IMG/VR virus record: IMGVR_UViG_3300034101_005796
Span: 1-64,000 of that record
DNA length: 64,000 nucleotides
Source of the DNA: a virus
Direction: 5' to 3' (one strand)
Shown here: positions 19,261-28,139 of the stretch, piece after piece
How positions within the stretch are numbered: position 1 is the first letter of the stretch
Layout of the letters: the number at the start of each line of letters is the position of its first letter
Translations under genes and position numbers: made by a program
Notes under the pieces: generated by a model
Seen by the model: the letters and a program-made list of their open reading frames with translations, nothing else
The model's database searches: none
What the model was told of the DNA's origin: nothing

Positions 19261-19282
19261 CGTTGCAGGATGGTGAAACTTC

Positions 19283-20263
19283 TTAGGCCGTGTAGCCCGT
19301 CTTGATCAAAGTGCCTGCGCACTCGTTGACCACATGCTCGTCGTTGTGCTGGCGAACGCGAACCACGTTGGAACGGCGGTTCTCGTCGCGATAGCTCTCG
19401 ACGACATATTGGAACTCAGCGTCTTCCTGCCAGTAGAAGATACGGCCGGCACCGCCCATCTCGGGAGCGCCTTGCATGACGCAGCCCACCCAAATATAAT
19501 CATCGCCCCAGATATAGGACAACTTGTTGTCGGTGACCGACTGACCCTTGCTGGCTGTCGACTCGACCGCCTCGGCAATCATCAGATTCTGGATCGGAGC
19601 GCTGTCTTGGAAGATGTCCAGGAACACGCCCTTGGTGATGATCTTGCCGCCGCTGTCGCCGCCGAAGACATACTCACGGAGCTTCTGGCTGCGACGAACG
19701 CGCTTCCAGATGTTGCGGGAAAGGATGATCGTGTTGACCATCTCGCCACGCTTGTGAGTCCTCGCGATTGCTTCCTCGATGTCACGGGCCACATCCAGAG
19801 TGGCGATGTTCGCCTCGGTGTAAGCCACCGCGGCATCCGCCTTGCCCCAGATCGACTCGTTCATCACTTTGGAAGCCACACGCTTCTCTTGCGCGCGGAG
19901 GATGTTGGAAAGAACGAGGCGCGTCGAAACGCTTTCCGCGTCGAAGAAACGCCCCAGATCCGCCTGATCGCTGTCATCGACCACTTCGGTCAAACCGCGA
20001 TCTTGGCAGGCAAACGAAGCCTTCTCATAGCTACGATCGACTTCTTTGTAAGCCGTGCGCGGTGCGCGCAGGGTGATGTCGCTGCTGGTCGAAGCCAACA
20101 GTTGGCCACTGCCCTTGAGGATCTTGCGATACTCGCCGGTTTTGGTTCCCACGCCGAACGGCGTGAACACCTTGTCGGCGATGAAGAATTTTTCGGCCTC
20201 CAAAGCCTCTTGCACAACGACCTGAAGCTCAGGCCGGATTTCTGCGTCTGTGTTGCGATACAT
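19283..20263 (-). CDS. Major capsid protein (HK97 fold)
   Basis: 326 residues from ATG 20263 behind AAGGAGGAT. The order protease/scaffold - decoration - this gene - terminator - connectors matches lambda C-Nu3-D-E. The sequence has the lambda gpE-like layout: a helical N-arm (LQVVVQEALEAEKFF), an E-loop-like segment, a long spine helix (FFDAESVSTRLVLSNILRAQ) and a C-terminal domain ending RVRQHNDEHVVNECAG. It builds the icosahedral shell. Strong ribosome-binding site and dedicated terminator fit high expression. Confidence 0.85.
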   Translation of the reverse strand: MYRNTDAEIRPELQVVVQEALEAEKFFIADKVFTPFGVGTKTGEYRKILKGSGQLLASTSSDITLRAPRTAYKEVDRSYEKASFACQDRGLTEVVDDSDQADLGRFFDAESVSTRLVLSNILRAQEKRVASKVMNESIWGKADAAVAYTEANIATLDVARDIEEAIARTHKRGEMVNTIILSRNIWKRVRRSQKLREYVFGGDSGGKIITKGVFLDIFQDSAPIQNLMIAEAVESTASKGQSVTDNKLSYIWGDDYIWVGCVMQGAPEMGGAGRIFYWQEDAEFQYVVESYRDENRRSNVVRVRQHNDEHVVNECAGTLIKTGYTA

Positions 20264-20284
20264 AATTTTATCCTCCTTCGATGA

Positions 20285-20641
20285 TTAGAGCGGGTAGACC
20301 TCGATGATCTCGCCGTCGGCCACAGCCGATCCCAGGGCGATGCCGAAGTTGCTTCCGGCGCCGTCGGTTGTGACCTTGCCGTTTGCCGCACGCTTGACGA
20401 TGGCTCCCGGAGTCACCGCGCCGCCCGCGGTCACTTCAAAGCTGCCGCCGCCGTTGGTCAGATTGACCTTCACGACTTCCGTGCCGTTTTTCGTTTTGTA
20501 GTCGGTCACCCCGATTTCGATGTCGGAGGCACCGGCCACTTCCAGTTTGCGGTCGCTGTTGAGTTTGACGCGGATGTTACCCGCGACCCCAGACGAGCTT
20601 GCCGCCACAAAGCTGTCTGCACTGTCATTGATGGTTGCCAT
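20285..20641 (-). CDS. Head decoration protein (DUF2190-like)
   Basis: 118 residues, small and beta-rich, ending in an SAVADGEIIEVYPL strand, as in capsid decoration proteins of the DUF2190/gpD type. Strong AAGGAGG site. It sits immediately upstream of the capsid gene. It would trim the outside of the expanded head. Confidence 0.68.
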   Translation of the reverse strand: MATINDSADSFVAASSSGVAGNIRVKLNSDRKLEVAGASDIEIGVTDYKTKNGTEVVKVNLTNGGGSFEVTAGGAVTPGAIVKRAANGKVTTDGAGSNFGIALGSAVADGEIIEVYPL

Positions 20642-20661
20642 AATCTTTTTCCTCCTTGGGT

Positions 20662-21423
20662 TTAGGCGTCGGCCAGTTTGACGATCCCGCGATGAGCGTT
20701 GTGCTCCGCATAAGCGCGCGGGTTATCCTTCATCGTGAAGCGGATCGCGTTCGCGCGGGCCGTCGTCTTGGTTTGTCCCTTTCCCTCCAGTTCGGTCGCT
20801 TTGGCCGAAACCAGACGGTCAAATTCCGTCACCTTCTCGTCGCCTTCCGGCGCGTTGAACATCCGCACGCTCTCCGTTCCCGGAGTCGCCGCCTTGATCC
20901 CCTGCAGGCGAATCGTGCGCTGCAAAGCATCATTCTGCGCCGTCAGCGCGGTCATCTTCTGTTCGAGAACGTCGAACGCCGTCAGGATCTCCGCCTTCTC
21001 GGCATCTTCCGCCTTCGCGCTCAGAGCGCTTTCGAGTTCCACCACGCGCTTGCGCAGTTCGCTGAAAGAAGCACCTTCACCAACCGAAGCACCGGCCGGA
21101 ACCGCAGCAGCCTCACCGGCTTCGCCCGCACCTTCCGCTTCGCCTTCGGCCCCTTCACCGGCTTCGGCTTCGACGGCGGCATTGTAAGCCTCGATGGCTG
21201 CGTTGACCTCGTCGCGGCTGATGCCTTGATCGGCCAATTCTGCATCGCTCATCGAAGCCAGCTCTTGCAGCTCCTCGGCGGTGATCGGAGTGTTGGCCTC
21301 GATCAATGCGTCGATCTCGGCTTGACGGTTGGAGACGTCCGTGACGGTCGCCTTGAGTTCATTCAGCGCGGCGAGCACATCGGCAATCGTCGGCTCCTGC
21401 TGGTTCTGCTGGTTCTTATCCAT
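20662..21423 (-). CDS. Internal in-frame start: scaffold protein (Nu3-like)
   Basis: An in-frame ATG at 21423 (MDKNQQNQQEP) has its own CGAGGA site and a TTGACA box 20 nt upstream, exactly at the junction of protease and scaffold. Initiation here would give a 253-residue scaffold without protease. Nested scaffold starts are known in lambda; here it is inferred from the signals. Confidence 0.6.
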   Translation of the reverse strand: MDKNQQNQQEPTIADVLAALNELKATVTDVSNRQAEIDALIEANTPITAEELQELASMSDAELADQGISRDEVNAAIEAYNAAVEAEAGEGAEGEAEGAGEAGEAAAVPAGASVGEGASFSELRKRVVELESALSAKAEDAEKAEILTAFDVLEQKMTALTAQNDALQRTIRLQGIKAATPGTESVRMFNAPEGDEKVTEFDRLVSAKATELEGKGQTKTTARANAIRFTMKDNPRAYAEHNAHRGIVKLADA

Positions 21424-21948
21424 AGAATTTTCCTCGTGCGGTGTGTCAACCACTCGCTTGTCCTCAAAAAGCCCCTGCGGGTTCGCTGCGGGCATTGCCA
21501 CGCAGTCGACGGCTAGGAGTTCTTCGCACCGCGCCGCTTTCTTCCCGCCTTTCACTTTCTCGCCCTGCGGAGGACCGGCGAACGCCGCCGATAGCCCGAA
21601 GCAATCCGGCATACGCTCCGCTCTCTCCATCAACTTGTCGTATTCCTCGTGCGACTTTAAGAGGTGCCAATCCGCCACCACCTTGTCGCCCTCCCTTCTA
21701 AAACCCTCCAAGTATCCGCAAATGCTCTGCAACGCCTGCGGATCCTTGTGATTGAGCTTTACCTGCACCCTACCCTTGGCATTGCCACAGGTCACAATCT
21801 GCTCGAGCGTCTTGTCATCCACCTCCAGGTCATGACCGCGCGCCGTCACCCCGCCCGTGATCACCGCCGCGCCGCGAATGATGCCTGCCTCACGATCCAC
21901 CCGCCCCGAAAGGCCGCGCGTGGCAAAAGAAAAAACCGAGTTGTTCAT
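20662..21948 (-). CDS. Prohead protease fused to internal scaffold
   Basis: 428 residues from ATG 21948 (a GTG at 21960 is possible). Residues ~1-170 look like a phage head-maturation protease, with a candidate catalytic His in VKLNHKD and Ser in FGLSAAF. The rest is a scaffold: an acidic Ala/Glu-rich linker followed by a coiled coil (LRKRVVELESALSAKAED). This matches the lambda C/Nu3 plan, where the scaffold is also made from an internal start. It should cut the scaffold and possibly other head proteins. A TTGACA box lies 16 nt upstream of the start. Confidence 0.82.
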   Translation of the reverse strand: MNNSVFSFATRGLSGRVDREAGIIRGAAVITGGVTARGHDLEVDDKTLEQIVTCGNAKGRVQVKLNHKDPQALQSICGYLEGFRREGDKVVADWHLLKSHEEYDKLMERAERMPDCFGLSAAFAGPPQGEKVKGGKKAARCEELLAVDCVAMPAANPQGLFEDKRVVDTPHEENSMDKNQQNQQEPTIADVLAALNELKATVTDVSNRQAEIDALIEANTPITAEELQELASMSDAELADQGISRDEVNAAIEAYNAAVEAEAGEGAEGEAEGAGEAGEAAAVPAGASVGEGASFSELRKRVVELESALSAKAEDAEKAEILTAFDVLEQKMTALTAQNDALQRTIRLQGIKAATPGTESVRMFNAPEGDEKVTEFDRLVSAKATELEGKGQTKTTARANAIRFTMKDNPRAYAEHNAHRGIVKLADA

Positions 21949-22025
21949 ACAACTCGGCACCGCTTGTCAAAGGCGCGCGGGCTGGGCGCGTCCTTTGAAA
22001 TCTCCAATCTGAAATCTTAAATCCC

Positions 22026-22343
22026 TCAGGGCTTGCGCTCTTCCAAGCGCAACCGCTCCTCATGATCCGACACCGTATGCGTCATCGCCTGCACCGCCGC
22101 ATCCATCTTCGCTGCCCACCACACCGTTGCGGCCAACTGAATGACCACCGCCACAAGGATCGAATTGAACGTCGCCTTGAGAAACCTCGTCGTCTGATCC
22201 CGCTCCCTCAAAGTGACACGGATCTCGTGCGTCTCCCGTTGGAGATGATCCAAAGTCTCAGAGATCCGCGACAGCGCCGTGCTGTGGCGCTCCAGTTCCT
22301 TGTCGTGGTGATCAATCCGGTGTCCGTGGTCATCGCTGCTCAT
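22026..22343 (-). CDS. Small coiled-coil membrane protein
   Basis: 105 residues. Charged heptad-like helices (ERHSTALSRISETLDHLQRE) flank one membrane segment at ~56-77 (FNSILVAVVIQLAATVWWAA). The architecture resembles XhlA-like hemolysin/holin accessories, but it lies among head genes rather than with the lysis cassette. Function unknown. The 77 bases downstream carry no gene. Confidence 0.6.
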   Translation of the reverse strand: MSSDDHGHRIDHHDKELERHSTALSRISETLDHLQRETHEIRVTLRERDQTTRFLKATFNSILVAVVIQLAATVWWAAKMDAAVQAMTHTVSDHEERLRLEERKP

Positions 22344-22350
22344 GGTAAAA

Positions 22351-22653
22351 CTACATCAAAGGCTGCTGATCGTTACGTCCCATCATCGCCTTCATCCGCT
22401 GCACCAGACTGCGGCGGCGCATGATTTTTTCCTGCTCCACATTCCCATAAGCCGCCGCCATCGAATTCGGATCGGCCCCCCCCGTCTCATTGGCCATATA
22501 CTGCCCCATATCATTCCGCGGCCGCGCATCGGCAAACGCGATCATGCCGGGACGCAGCGCGGACAGACTGCAAGTGCAGCTGCCCGCGCTGTAAGGCTTC
22601 TTGCCGGGAACCGGCCTACAGCCTTTCCAGCAACGCTTTTTGCCCCGCTTCAT
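22351..22653 (-). CDS. Hypothetical head-region protein
   Basis: 100 residues, ATG sharing an A with the upstream TAA (TAATG). Basic N-terminus with three cysteines (RCWKGCRPVP, SCTC) that could bind a metal, and a Met/Arg-rich C-terminus. No family recognised. Confidence 0.55.
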   Translation of the reverse strand: MKRGKKRCWKGCRPVPGKKPYSAGSCTCSLSALRPGMIAFADARPRNDMGQYMANETGGADPNSMAAAYGNVEQEKIMRRRSLVQRMKAMMGRNDQQPLM

Positions 22654-23180
22654 TAGCCAATGCGTCCACCAGTGGCCACGCGAGCGCCCACACGCAGAGC
22701 GCGGCGGAGGCGGGTAAACACGTTGGTTGTGTTGCCCACTTCAGCAGCACCAGCACGAAAGGCCTGCTTGCCCGCCTGCAATCCCTGCTGGCCTTTGCTC
22801 ATCGCAGTGTTCTTGGCATCCGTGAATGCCTGCCCGTAAGCAGCGCGGCGGCTGACACCCGTCTGCAGCGATCCCGGAGCGACATTAGCCGGAGCGGCCG
22901 AGCGAGTGCTGATAGACCGAGGACTACCCGGTTCCATGCTTCCGAGTGGCAGCAAATTGCGCTGGCCATAGCGACCCATGATCGCTTGGTCCGCGCGGAA
23001 AGCTCCGTAACCCGCGCCGCCCACCGCGGCACCAGCGGCCCCGACTTTCAAACCGGTGCCCAGAGCGGAGCCCTCGTCGTCTTGGTAATAGCGCCCATCC
23101 GGTCCCCGATAGGTGGCAAAGAGTTTCGCGTCGAGTTTAGCTTCCAGAGCTACCAGCTTGCTTTTGATCATGTCGTTCAT
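22653..23180 (-). CDS. Hypothetical virion protein related to the giant upstream protein
   Basis: 175 residues from ATG 23180. A short helix-rich start leads into a Gly/Ala hairpin-like hydrophobic segment (GLKVGAAGAAVGGAGYGAFR), then a basic Ala/Gly/Arg region. The same style of segment recurs many times in the 1586-residue protein just upstream, so it may share its role or be a split-off module. A TTGACT box, containing the upstream stop, lies 20 nt before the start. Confidence 0.55.
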   Translation of the reverse strand: MNDMIKSKLVALEAKLDAKLFATYRGPDGRYYQDDEGSALGTGLKVGAAGAAVGGAGYGAFRADQAIMGRYGQRNLLPLGSMEPGSPRSISTRSAAPANVAPGSLQTGVSRRAAYGQAFTDAKNTAMSKGQQGLQAGKQAFRAGAAEVGNTTNVFTRLRRALRVGARVATGGRIG

Positions 23181-23202
23181 AAGTCTTTCAGAAATGTTTT
23201 AG

Positions 23203-26200
23203 TCAACTTGCGGAAGGAAACATCGGGATAATGACCCGCTTATTTTGTTGCGCCTTCTGGTAGCCCGAGTAGATGCCGCGGCGCTTGACCAGAGTTTTCA
23301 CTTGGCCGATCCGGCGCCCCACCAAAATACCTCCGGCACCCGTGGCCAGCGCACCCAAGACTCCCGCGCCGATCAGCACTTTACGCTGACCATCCTTGGT
23401 TTCATGCCAATCGGCTTGACGGCGGTAACGCGGACGCGCCCCCGGCGCAAACACGCGAGCACTCCGGCCGCGCGGATCTCGCACATCCCAGCCCACCATC
23501 GCCGCATCGTAGTCCAGGCTGATTCGCTTTAGGCGAGCACTCAGCCCGACACTGCGGTTGACCTGCTTCATTAACGACAAGCGGGACCGGTTGATCTTTT
23601 CGCCCACATCGTCCACCGTGCGCGTGTAAGACTTGGCCCAGCGCGGCGCGCGGGGGTTGATCTTGCCGCTCCGGTAGATCAAGCCATGCGCCAACAACCC
23701 GGCGCCCATGCCTCCGACCGCCACGGCATTACGGAACCAGCCTTTCTCCCACTCGCGCTTCTTCGTCTTTTGCCCGGATGCCACTTCCCCCAAATCTTGC
23801 GCCAAGCCACCCGCACGGCGCGCATAACGCCAGCCGGTTGTTGCCTCGCGCTGCGCCGCGCCGATAAAGGCCGGTAAGGTGACATCTACCGCTTTTTTGT
23901 CGCGTCCGACCAACTCCTCGCCACGGGTGTAATCCCAGAATCCCGACGCGCGCCCCGTTTTCTTGTTGCGGGCATAAATATCCAATTCCGTGACTGAAGC
24001 CGCACTGGCAAATCCGTAACGCTTCCGCAGCATGGCCAAAGTGGCGCGCGCCGCCTTGCGTTCACCGCGCGACCACTTCTTTGTGTCGGACCCGATCCTC
24101 TGCAAGCGTTTGCCACGCTCCAAGATCGGTTTCATCTTAGGATCACGCTTCTGGCCGATCGGCTTGAGTGCCATGTTGCGATCCGCGCGCAGTTTCATGG
24201 CCTCCGTCGCGCGAGGGCCGGGCGGAGGCACGATGACCTTCGGATTCCGCACCCCGTAACGGCTGCGCGTGTAATCCATCGGCAGCACGTTCACTCCACC
24301 GCCCTGCCTGCTCAGAACTTTGGCCGAAGGCTTGCCGGTATTGTCGATGGTCCGCACACCCCAAGATGTGCCGGTCGAATACGCTTCTTTGATTTTACGG
24401 GGCGCATCGCCACGGGTCGCGGAAGGAGCGGGTAACGCCAGCACGCGATTCGTGCGGCGGCTGCCTGCATACACATCGGCCGGGCGCATGCCGGTGCGAT
24501 TCAGTATTTCCCCATACTTGCGATCCGCTTCACGAAACGAACGATGCGCCATGTATCCGGCCGCTGCCGCCGGAACCACCACCGCACCCGTTACCAACAA
24601 AGTGTTGCGCACTTGCCGCTGTTCCGGCGTCAGACCCTGCGCCATCGTCTGAAACTCATGCCTGGCCTCGAAAGGCAGCACCCGCAACAAAGTCTTCACC
24701 CTCTGCCGGATTGACCCCCGCGCGTTCTCCTTTTTCAAAATCTCTTTGATCGCCGGAGTTTGCCGCAGGCTCCGGATCTCGGCGGTAGACCCAACGCGGC
24801 TTCGGTTTTGCGCCAAATGCTGACGAAGCCAAGGCTCAAAGCCCGCTCTGCCATGCTTATAGTCTCCCCAACTCATCGCACGCGCTTTCATATTCATTTG
24901 AATGAGCCTTTGCTCCGCCTCACAATTCCAGCGCTTCAAAGCCGCACCTTTCGGCGTCAGCTTGCCGTCTTTGCTGGTCGGTCCCTGCATTCCTCCCATG
25001 CGGGCGCAGAAAGAAGCACGGCGCTTCGCTGCCTTGCTGCCCGGCTTCAGTTTGCTCGGCTCGGTCGTGACGGGACGCTTCAGCTTACTCCCATGCTCCC
25101 GGTTGTATTGCTGGCGGAAGCGATCATTCAGCCCACCCGTCCGCGCATGACGCTTCTTGTTGTAGCCGGAAAACGGCTTTTCAGAAAATTCCGTGCGAGG
25201 ACGCCCGACCCATAGCTGCCCAAACTCAGGCGCAACAACAACAATATTACCGTTTTTTTTCAGCTTATTTGCAATCCGTTGCTTTGCTACGTCATGCAAA
25301 TTCTTACGCGCGCGAACGGAAAGCTCCACCAACTCCGAGGCCGACGACATCGCCCACTCCGGACGCGGGCGGGTCGGGTAATAGCTTTTCCCCTGCAAAC
25401 CAGCTCGAAACGCCGCTTTCGTCTCCCGCAACGTGTTGACCGGATGCAAGAGATTGTAGAGCCCGCCCTTGGCCTCGCGATAAATTCTGCCCACATCCGC
25501 ATACATGCGGGTGGACTCGCGCACCGATTTCTGTGTTTCCCCGGCTTTGGTGGCGACCCCACCAACCTGACGCGCCGTGCTCTTGATCGTTTTCTCGACT
25601 CGTAAAGCCTGCCTACGCACATCACGATCGGCTTTGCGGATTACGCGCACCGCCGCTTTTCCGCCCCGCAATCCGATCATTGTGCCCGCGACGGCTCCGG
25701 CCGCTGCCGTGCCGGTCAAAATAGCTGTCGTGGCCAGATTGCGCTTCTTTTCTTGCTCAAACATAATGGCCGAAAGTTCCTTTTTCTTGCGGAACGCCGC
25801 ACGAAAACCACCGCTGCCCAACATGCCGTCATCAATCACCGTGCCGATCCGGTCAATCTTGGCCGGAATATCGCGGCTCGTCTGCGAGACTTGGGAAGAC
25901 GCTTTGCGGATGCTCCGCAACGTGGCCTTAGCAGACCGCGCAACAGCGGGCGCCTCTTTCTCGATCGCCGTAGCCACCTGCGGAATCTTACGGCGGGCGA
26001 TTTTGTAGAGATTGTGCGTGCGCAATCCCGCGTAGCCCGCCAATCCCAACACGCCCAAACTCGCCGCCAACTGCGCCGCATCGCGCACCTTGCTCAACGT
26101 GTCGCGCTTTTGCTTAATGATCACATTTTCTGAAAACTCCACCGCCGACAACCCGTGCATCCGCTTCAAGTCCTTGCGGATATTGCGGATACTATCCACT

Positions 26201-27963
26201 TGCTGCCCTTCGTCCGCTCCGGTCCCGGCTCCATAAGCACCACCAGCGACACCACCGATCGCTGCCGCGCGCGCCGGACCCACCTGACGAATCCACATGG
26301 CCGGTCGCCATTCTTTGCTCATACCCCTAATGGCCTGCTTTACTACGGGCACTCGCCGCGCTGCCAGCCCACCGGCAACGCCCAAAGTCCCGCCGACAAT
26401 CGCTCCGCCCACCGCCGCCCGTTTGGTAAACGCCGCGCCCTCCTTGTTATCCGGATCTCCCAAAATCGAACTCCCCAGCAACGAGCCGCCGCCGACAATC
26501 GCGCCACCCGCCGCTGCTCCGCCCGCCGCCGTGCGCGCCGCCGTCCGCAGACGAACCCCGCGCCGGAGCAAAGGCAAAATTCCCAATGCCGCACCAGATG
26601 CCGCACCCGACAGCCCCGCCATCACGTAAGGGTTCATCTGCCGCTTCTTCTCGGCAAACTCGATGGACGAAAATGAAGCGACCAGCTTGTCGTCCCCCGC
26701 ACGGCGCACGTTCAGTTTGCCATCTTCCTCATGAATAAGCAGGCGATCTCCTTCGGTTTTATACTTTTTGCTGTAAGTTTTGTGGACTCCATCAGTCCAG
26801 CCCCAATTCACATAAGAGTTGTGACCTTGTTTTTTTAGCCACTTTGCCGCCGCTTTTTGACGCGGATCGTCGGGCATACGCGCAGTAGCTTTTTTCCATT
26901 GGGCAGCCGACATCTTTTTCTCGGCCAACTCCGTCACCTTCCGCGCATCCGACATCTTCAAAAACTTCTTCCGTAAAATCCGGTAAGCGCCATAACCCGC
27001 CGCTCCCGCGCCGATCACGGCCGGAGCCGCTTCCGACCTTGCCGCCCATGGTTGCCGCGCTCCATAAACATCGCGCCCCGTCTTTTGCGTCACCGCTCGG
27101 ACGCCGATCACACTGCCCGCACCGGCCAAGGCTCCCACGGCCAAGCGCGCTTTCAGAGGCAAGCGTCCGCGCCCCAGCACTGCACCCGCCGCCGTGCCAG
27201 CAATGCCAGCCCGCAAAATGTTGGAATCCCGCTTGGCAATATCCTTCTGCCGATTCTCGATCACATAGCGGTCATGGGCTATCTGTCCGGTCAGGGGAAT
27301 CCCCGCCTCACGGCCAATGGGATCCATCCTCCTTTGCTTGGCCAAATTCTCGCGGCGACTCATCGCCACCACCCCCCTGTCAATTCGGCTGAACTGCTTC
27401 TTCTGAATGTCGCCCAAGGGAACCGGCTTCCAGCGCCAGTCCCTTGAGGTTGCCATAAAGGTGTCTTGCGGCGGCTTGCCTTTGAGTAACCCGCGCGCTT
27501 CTTTTGCCGCAATCCCGCCACGAAGCGGGGCAGTTGTTGTTGTTGCTCCAATAGCGTTACTGACAGCTCGATCTCGCCTTTTCAAAGCGCCCCGCGCCAC
27601 CGCGACAATCCGCGCCTGCTCGCGCGGACGGTGAGTAGCATAATTGGCAGCTATCTTTGGATTTGATGCAACCCAAGTCAGGGACTTGCTTCCAATAGCT
27701 TCACGCACTTCTTTTTCACTTTCTGGATAAACCGCTGGCGCGCGATCTCCCTGCCCCCACTTCGACCTAAACCTTCCCCGCGCGAGGTTTTCCACTTCTT
27801 TTTTGTTGGTCCCACGAAACAACAACGGCAGCTTAGATTCCCTCCGATCCCCCGGAAGATAGCCGTCTAACTGCTTGCTCAACTTCCCACCCCGCGTCTG
27901 CTTCTTCAGCTTCCCGTAGTAATGGCGCCAGACCGATTTTGCTAATGGAGTTAGTTCGCTCAT
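23203..27963 (-). CDS. Giant modular virion protein (candidate ejected polyprotein, DUF6321 module)
   Basis: 1586 residues from ATG 27963 (ATGA overlap; ATG 27978 would add five). Very basic. Residues ~45-130 (LLFRGTNKKEVE ... TWVASNPKIAANYA ... IVAVARG) vaguely resemble an ADP-ribosyltransferase-like domain. At least six Gly/Ala-rich membrane-hairpin segments follow (~255-290, 450-500, 520-540, 570-585, 750-775, 1120, 1545-1565). Residues ~935-1015 match DUF6321 (TGGLNDRFRQQYNREHGSKL ... SFCARMGGM ... LKRWNC). A short motif E-(L/F)-(A/S)-E-K punctuates modules near 350, 440, 614 and 930. The place after the portal suggests an internal head protein delivered with DNA. Confidence 0.6.
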   Translation of the reverse strand: MSELTPLAKSVWRHYYGKLKKQTRGGKLSKQLDGYLPGDRRESKLPLLFRGTNKKEVENLARGRFRSKWGQGDRAPAVYPESEKEVREAIGSKSLTWVASNPKIAANYATHRPREQARIVAVARGALKRRDRAVSNAIGATTTTAPLRGGIAAKEARGLLKGKPPQDTFMATSRDWRWKPVPLGDIQKKQFSRIDRGVVAMSRRENLAKQRRMDPIGREAGIPLTGQIAHDRYVIENRQKDIAKRDSNILRAGIAGTAAGAVLGRGRLPLKARLAVGALAGAGSVIGVRAVTQKTGRDVYGARQPWAARSEAAPAVIGAGAAGYGAYRILRKKFLKMSDARKVTELAEKKMSAAQWKKATARMPDDPRQKAAAKWLKKQGHNSYVNWGWTDGVHKTYSKKYKTEGDRLLIHEEDGKLNVRRAGDDKLVASFSSIEFAEKKRQMNPYVMAGLSGAASGAALGILPLLRRGVRLRTAARTAAGGAAAGGAIVGGGSLLGSSILGDPDNKEGAAFTKRAAVGGAIVGGTLGVAGGLAARRVPVVKQAIRGMSKEWRPAMWIRQVGPARAAAIGGVAGGAYGAGTGADEGQQVDSIRNIRKDLKRMHGLSAVEFSENVIIKQKRDTLSKVRDAAQLAASLGVLGLAGYAGLRTHNLYKIARRKIPQVATAIEKEAPAVARSAKATLRSIRKASSQVSQTSRDIPAKIDRIGTVIDDGMLGSGGFRAAFRKKKELSAIMFEQEKKRNLATTAILTGTAAAGAVAGTMIGLRGGKAAVRVIRKADRDVRRQALRVEKTIKSTARQVGGVATKAGETQKSVRESTRMYADVGRIYREAKGGLYNLLHPVNTLRETKAAFRAGLQGKSYYPTRPRPEWAMSSASELVELSVRARKNLHDVAKQRIANKLKKNGNIVVVAPEFGQLWVGRPRTEFSEKPFSGYNKKRHARTGGLNDRFRQQYNREHGSKLKRPVTTEPSKLKPGSKAAKRRASFCARMGGMQGPTSKDGKLTPKGAALKRWNCEAEQRLIQMNMKARAMSWGDYKHGRAGFEPWLRQHLAQNRSRVGSTAEIRSLRQTPAIKEILKKENARGSIRQRVKTLLRVLPFEARHEFQTMAQGLTPEQRQVRNTLLVTGAVVVPAAAAGYMAHRSFREADRKYGEILNRTGMRPADVYAGSRRTNRVLALPAPSATRGDAPRKIKEAYSTGTSWGVRTIDNTGKPSAKVLSRQGGGVNVLPMDYTRSRYGVRNPKVIVPPPGPRATEAMKLRADRNMALKPIGQKRDPKMKPILERGKRLQRIGSDTKKWSRGERKAARATLAMLRKRYGFASAASVTELDIYARNKKTGRASGFWDYTRGEELVGRDKKAVDVTLPAFIGAAQREATTGWRYARRAGGLAQDLGEVASGQKTKKREWEKGWFRNAVAVGGMGAGLLAHGLIYRSGKINPRAPRWAKSYTRTVDDVGEKINRSRLSLMKQVNRSVGLSARLKRISLDYDAAMVGWDVRDPRGRSARVFAPGARPRYRRQADWHETKDGQRKVLIGAGVLGALATGAGGILVGRRIGQVKTLVKRRGIYSGYQKAQQNKRVIIPMFPSAS

Positions 27964-28139
27964 GCCGCTTGCCCCCATCGGTGAATAAACATCTGCATCG
28001 CATTACGAAGCTGCTGCAAATCCCGCCGCGCAATGGCCAGATCCATCGTCAGCCGATCAGCGCGGTCCACGAGGGACCGCAACTCATTCATCGCTGCCGT
28101 TTGCTCGGACGTTTCCGCTGTTTGGATTTCCGCCTCCAT
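27960..28139 (-). CDS. Small coiled-coil protein overlapping the portal end
   Basis: 59 residues from ATG 28139, which lies 56 bases inside the 3' end of the portal gene in another frame; the stop overlaps the next start as ATGA. All-helical sequence (MNELRSLVDRADRLTMDLAI, then ARRDLQQLRNAMQMF). The longer open frame upstream is portal shadow. Unknown function, possibly a head assembly accessory. Confidence 0.55.
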   Translation of the reverse strand: MEAEIQTAETSEQTAAMNELRSLVDRADRLTMDLAIARRDLQQLRNAMQMFIHRWGQAA

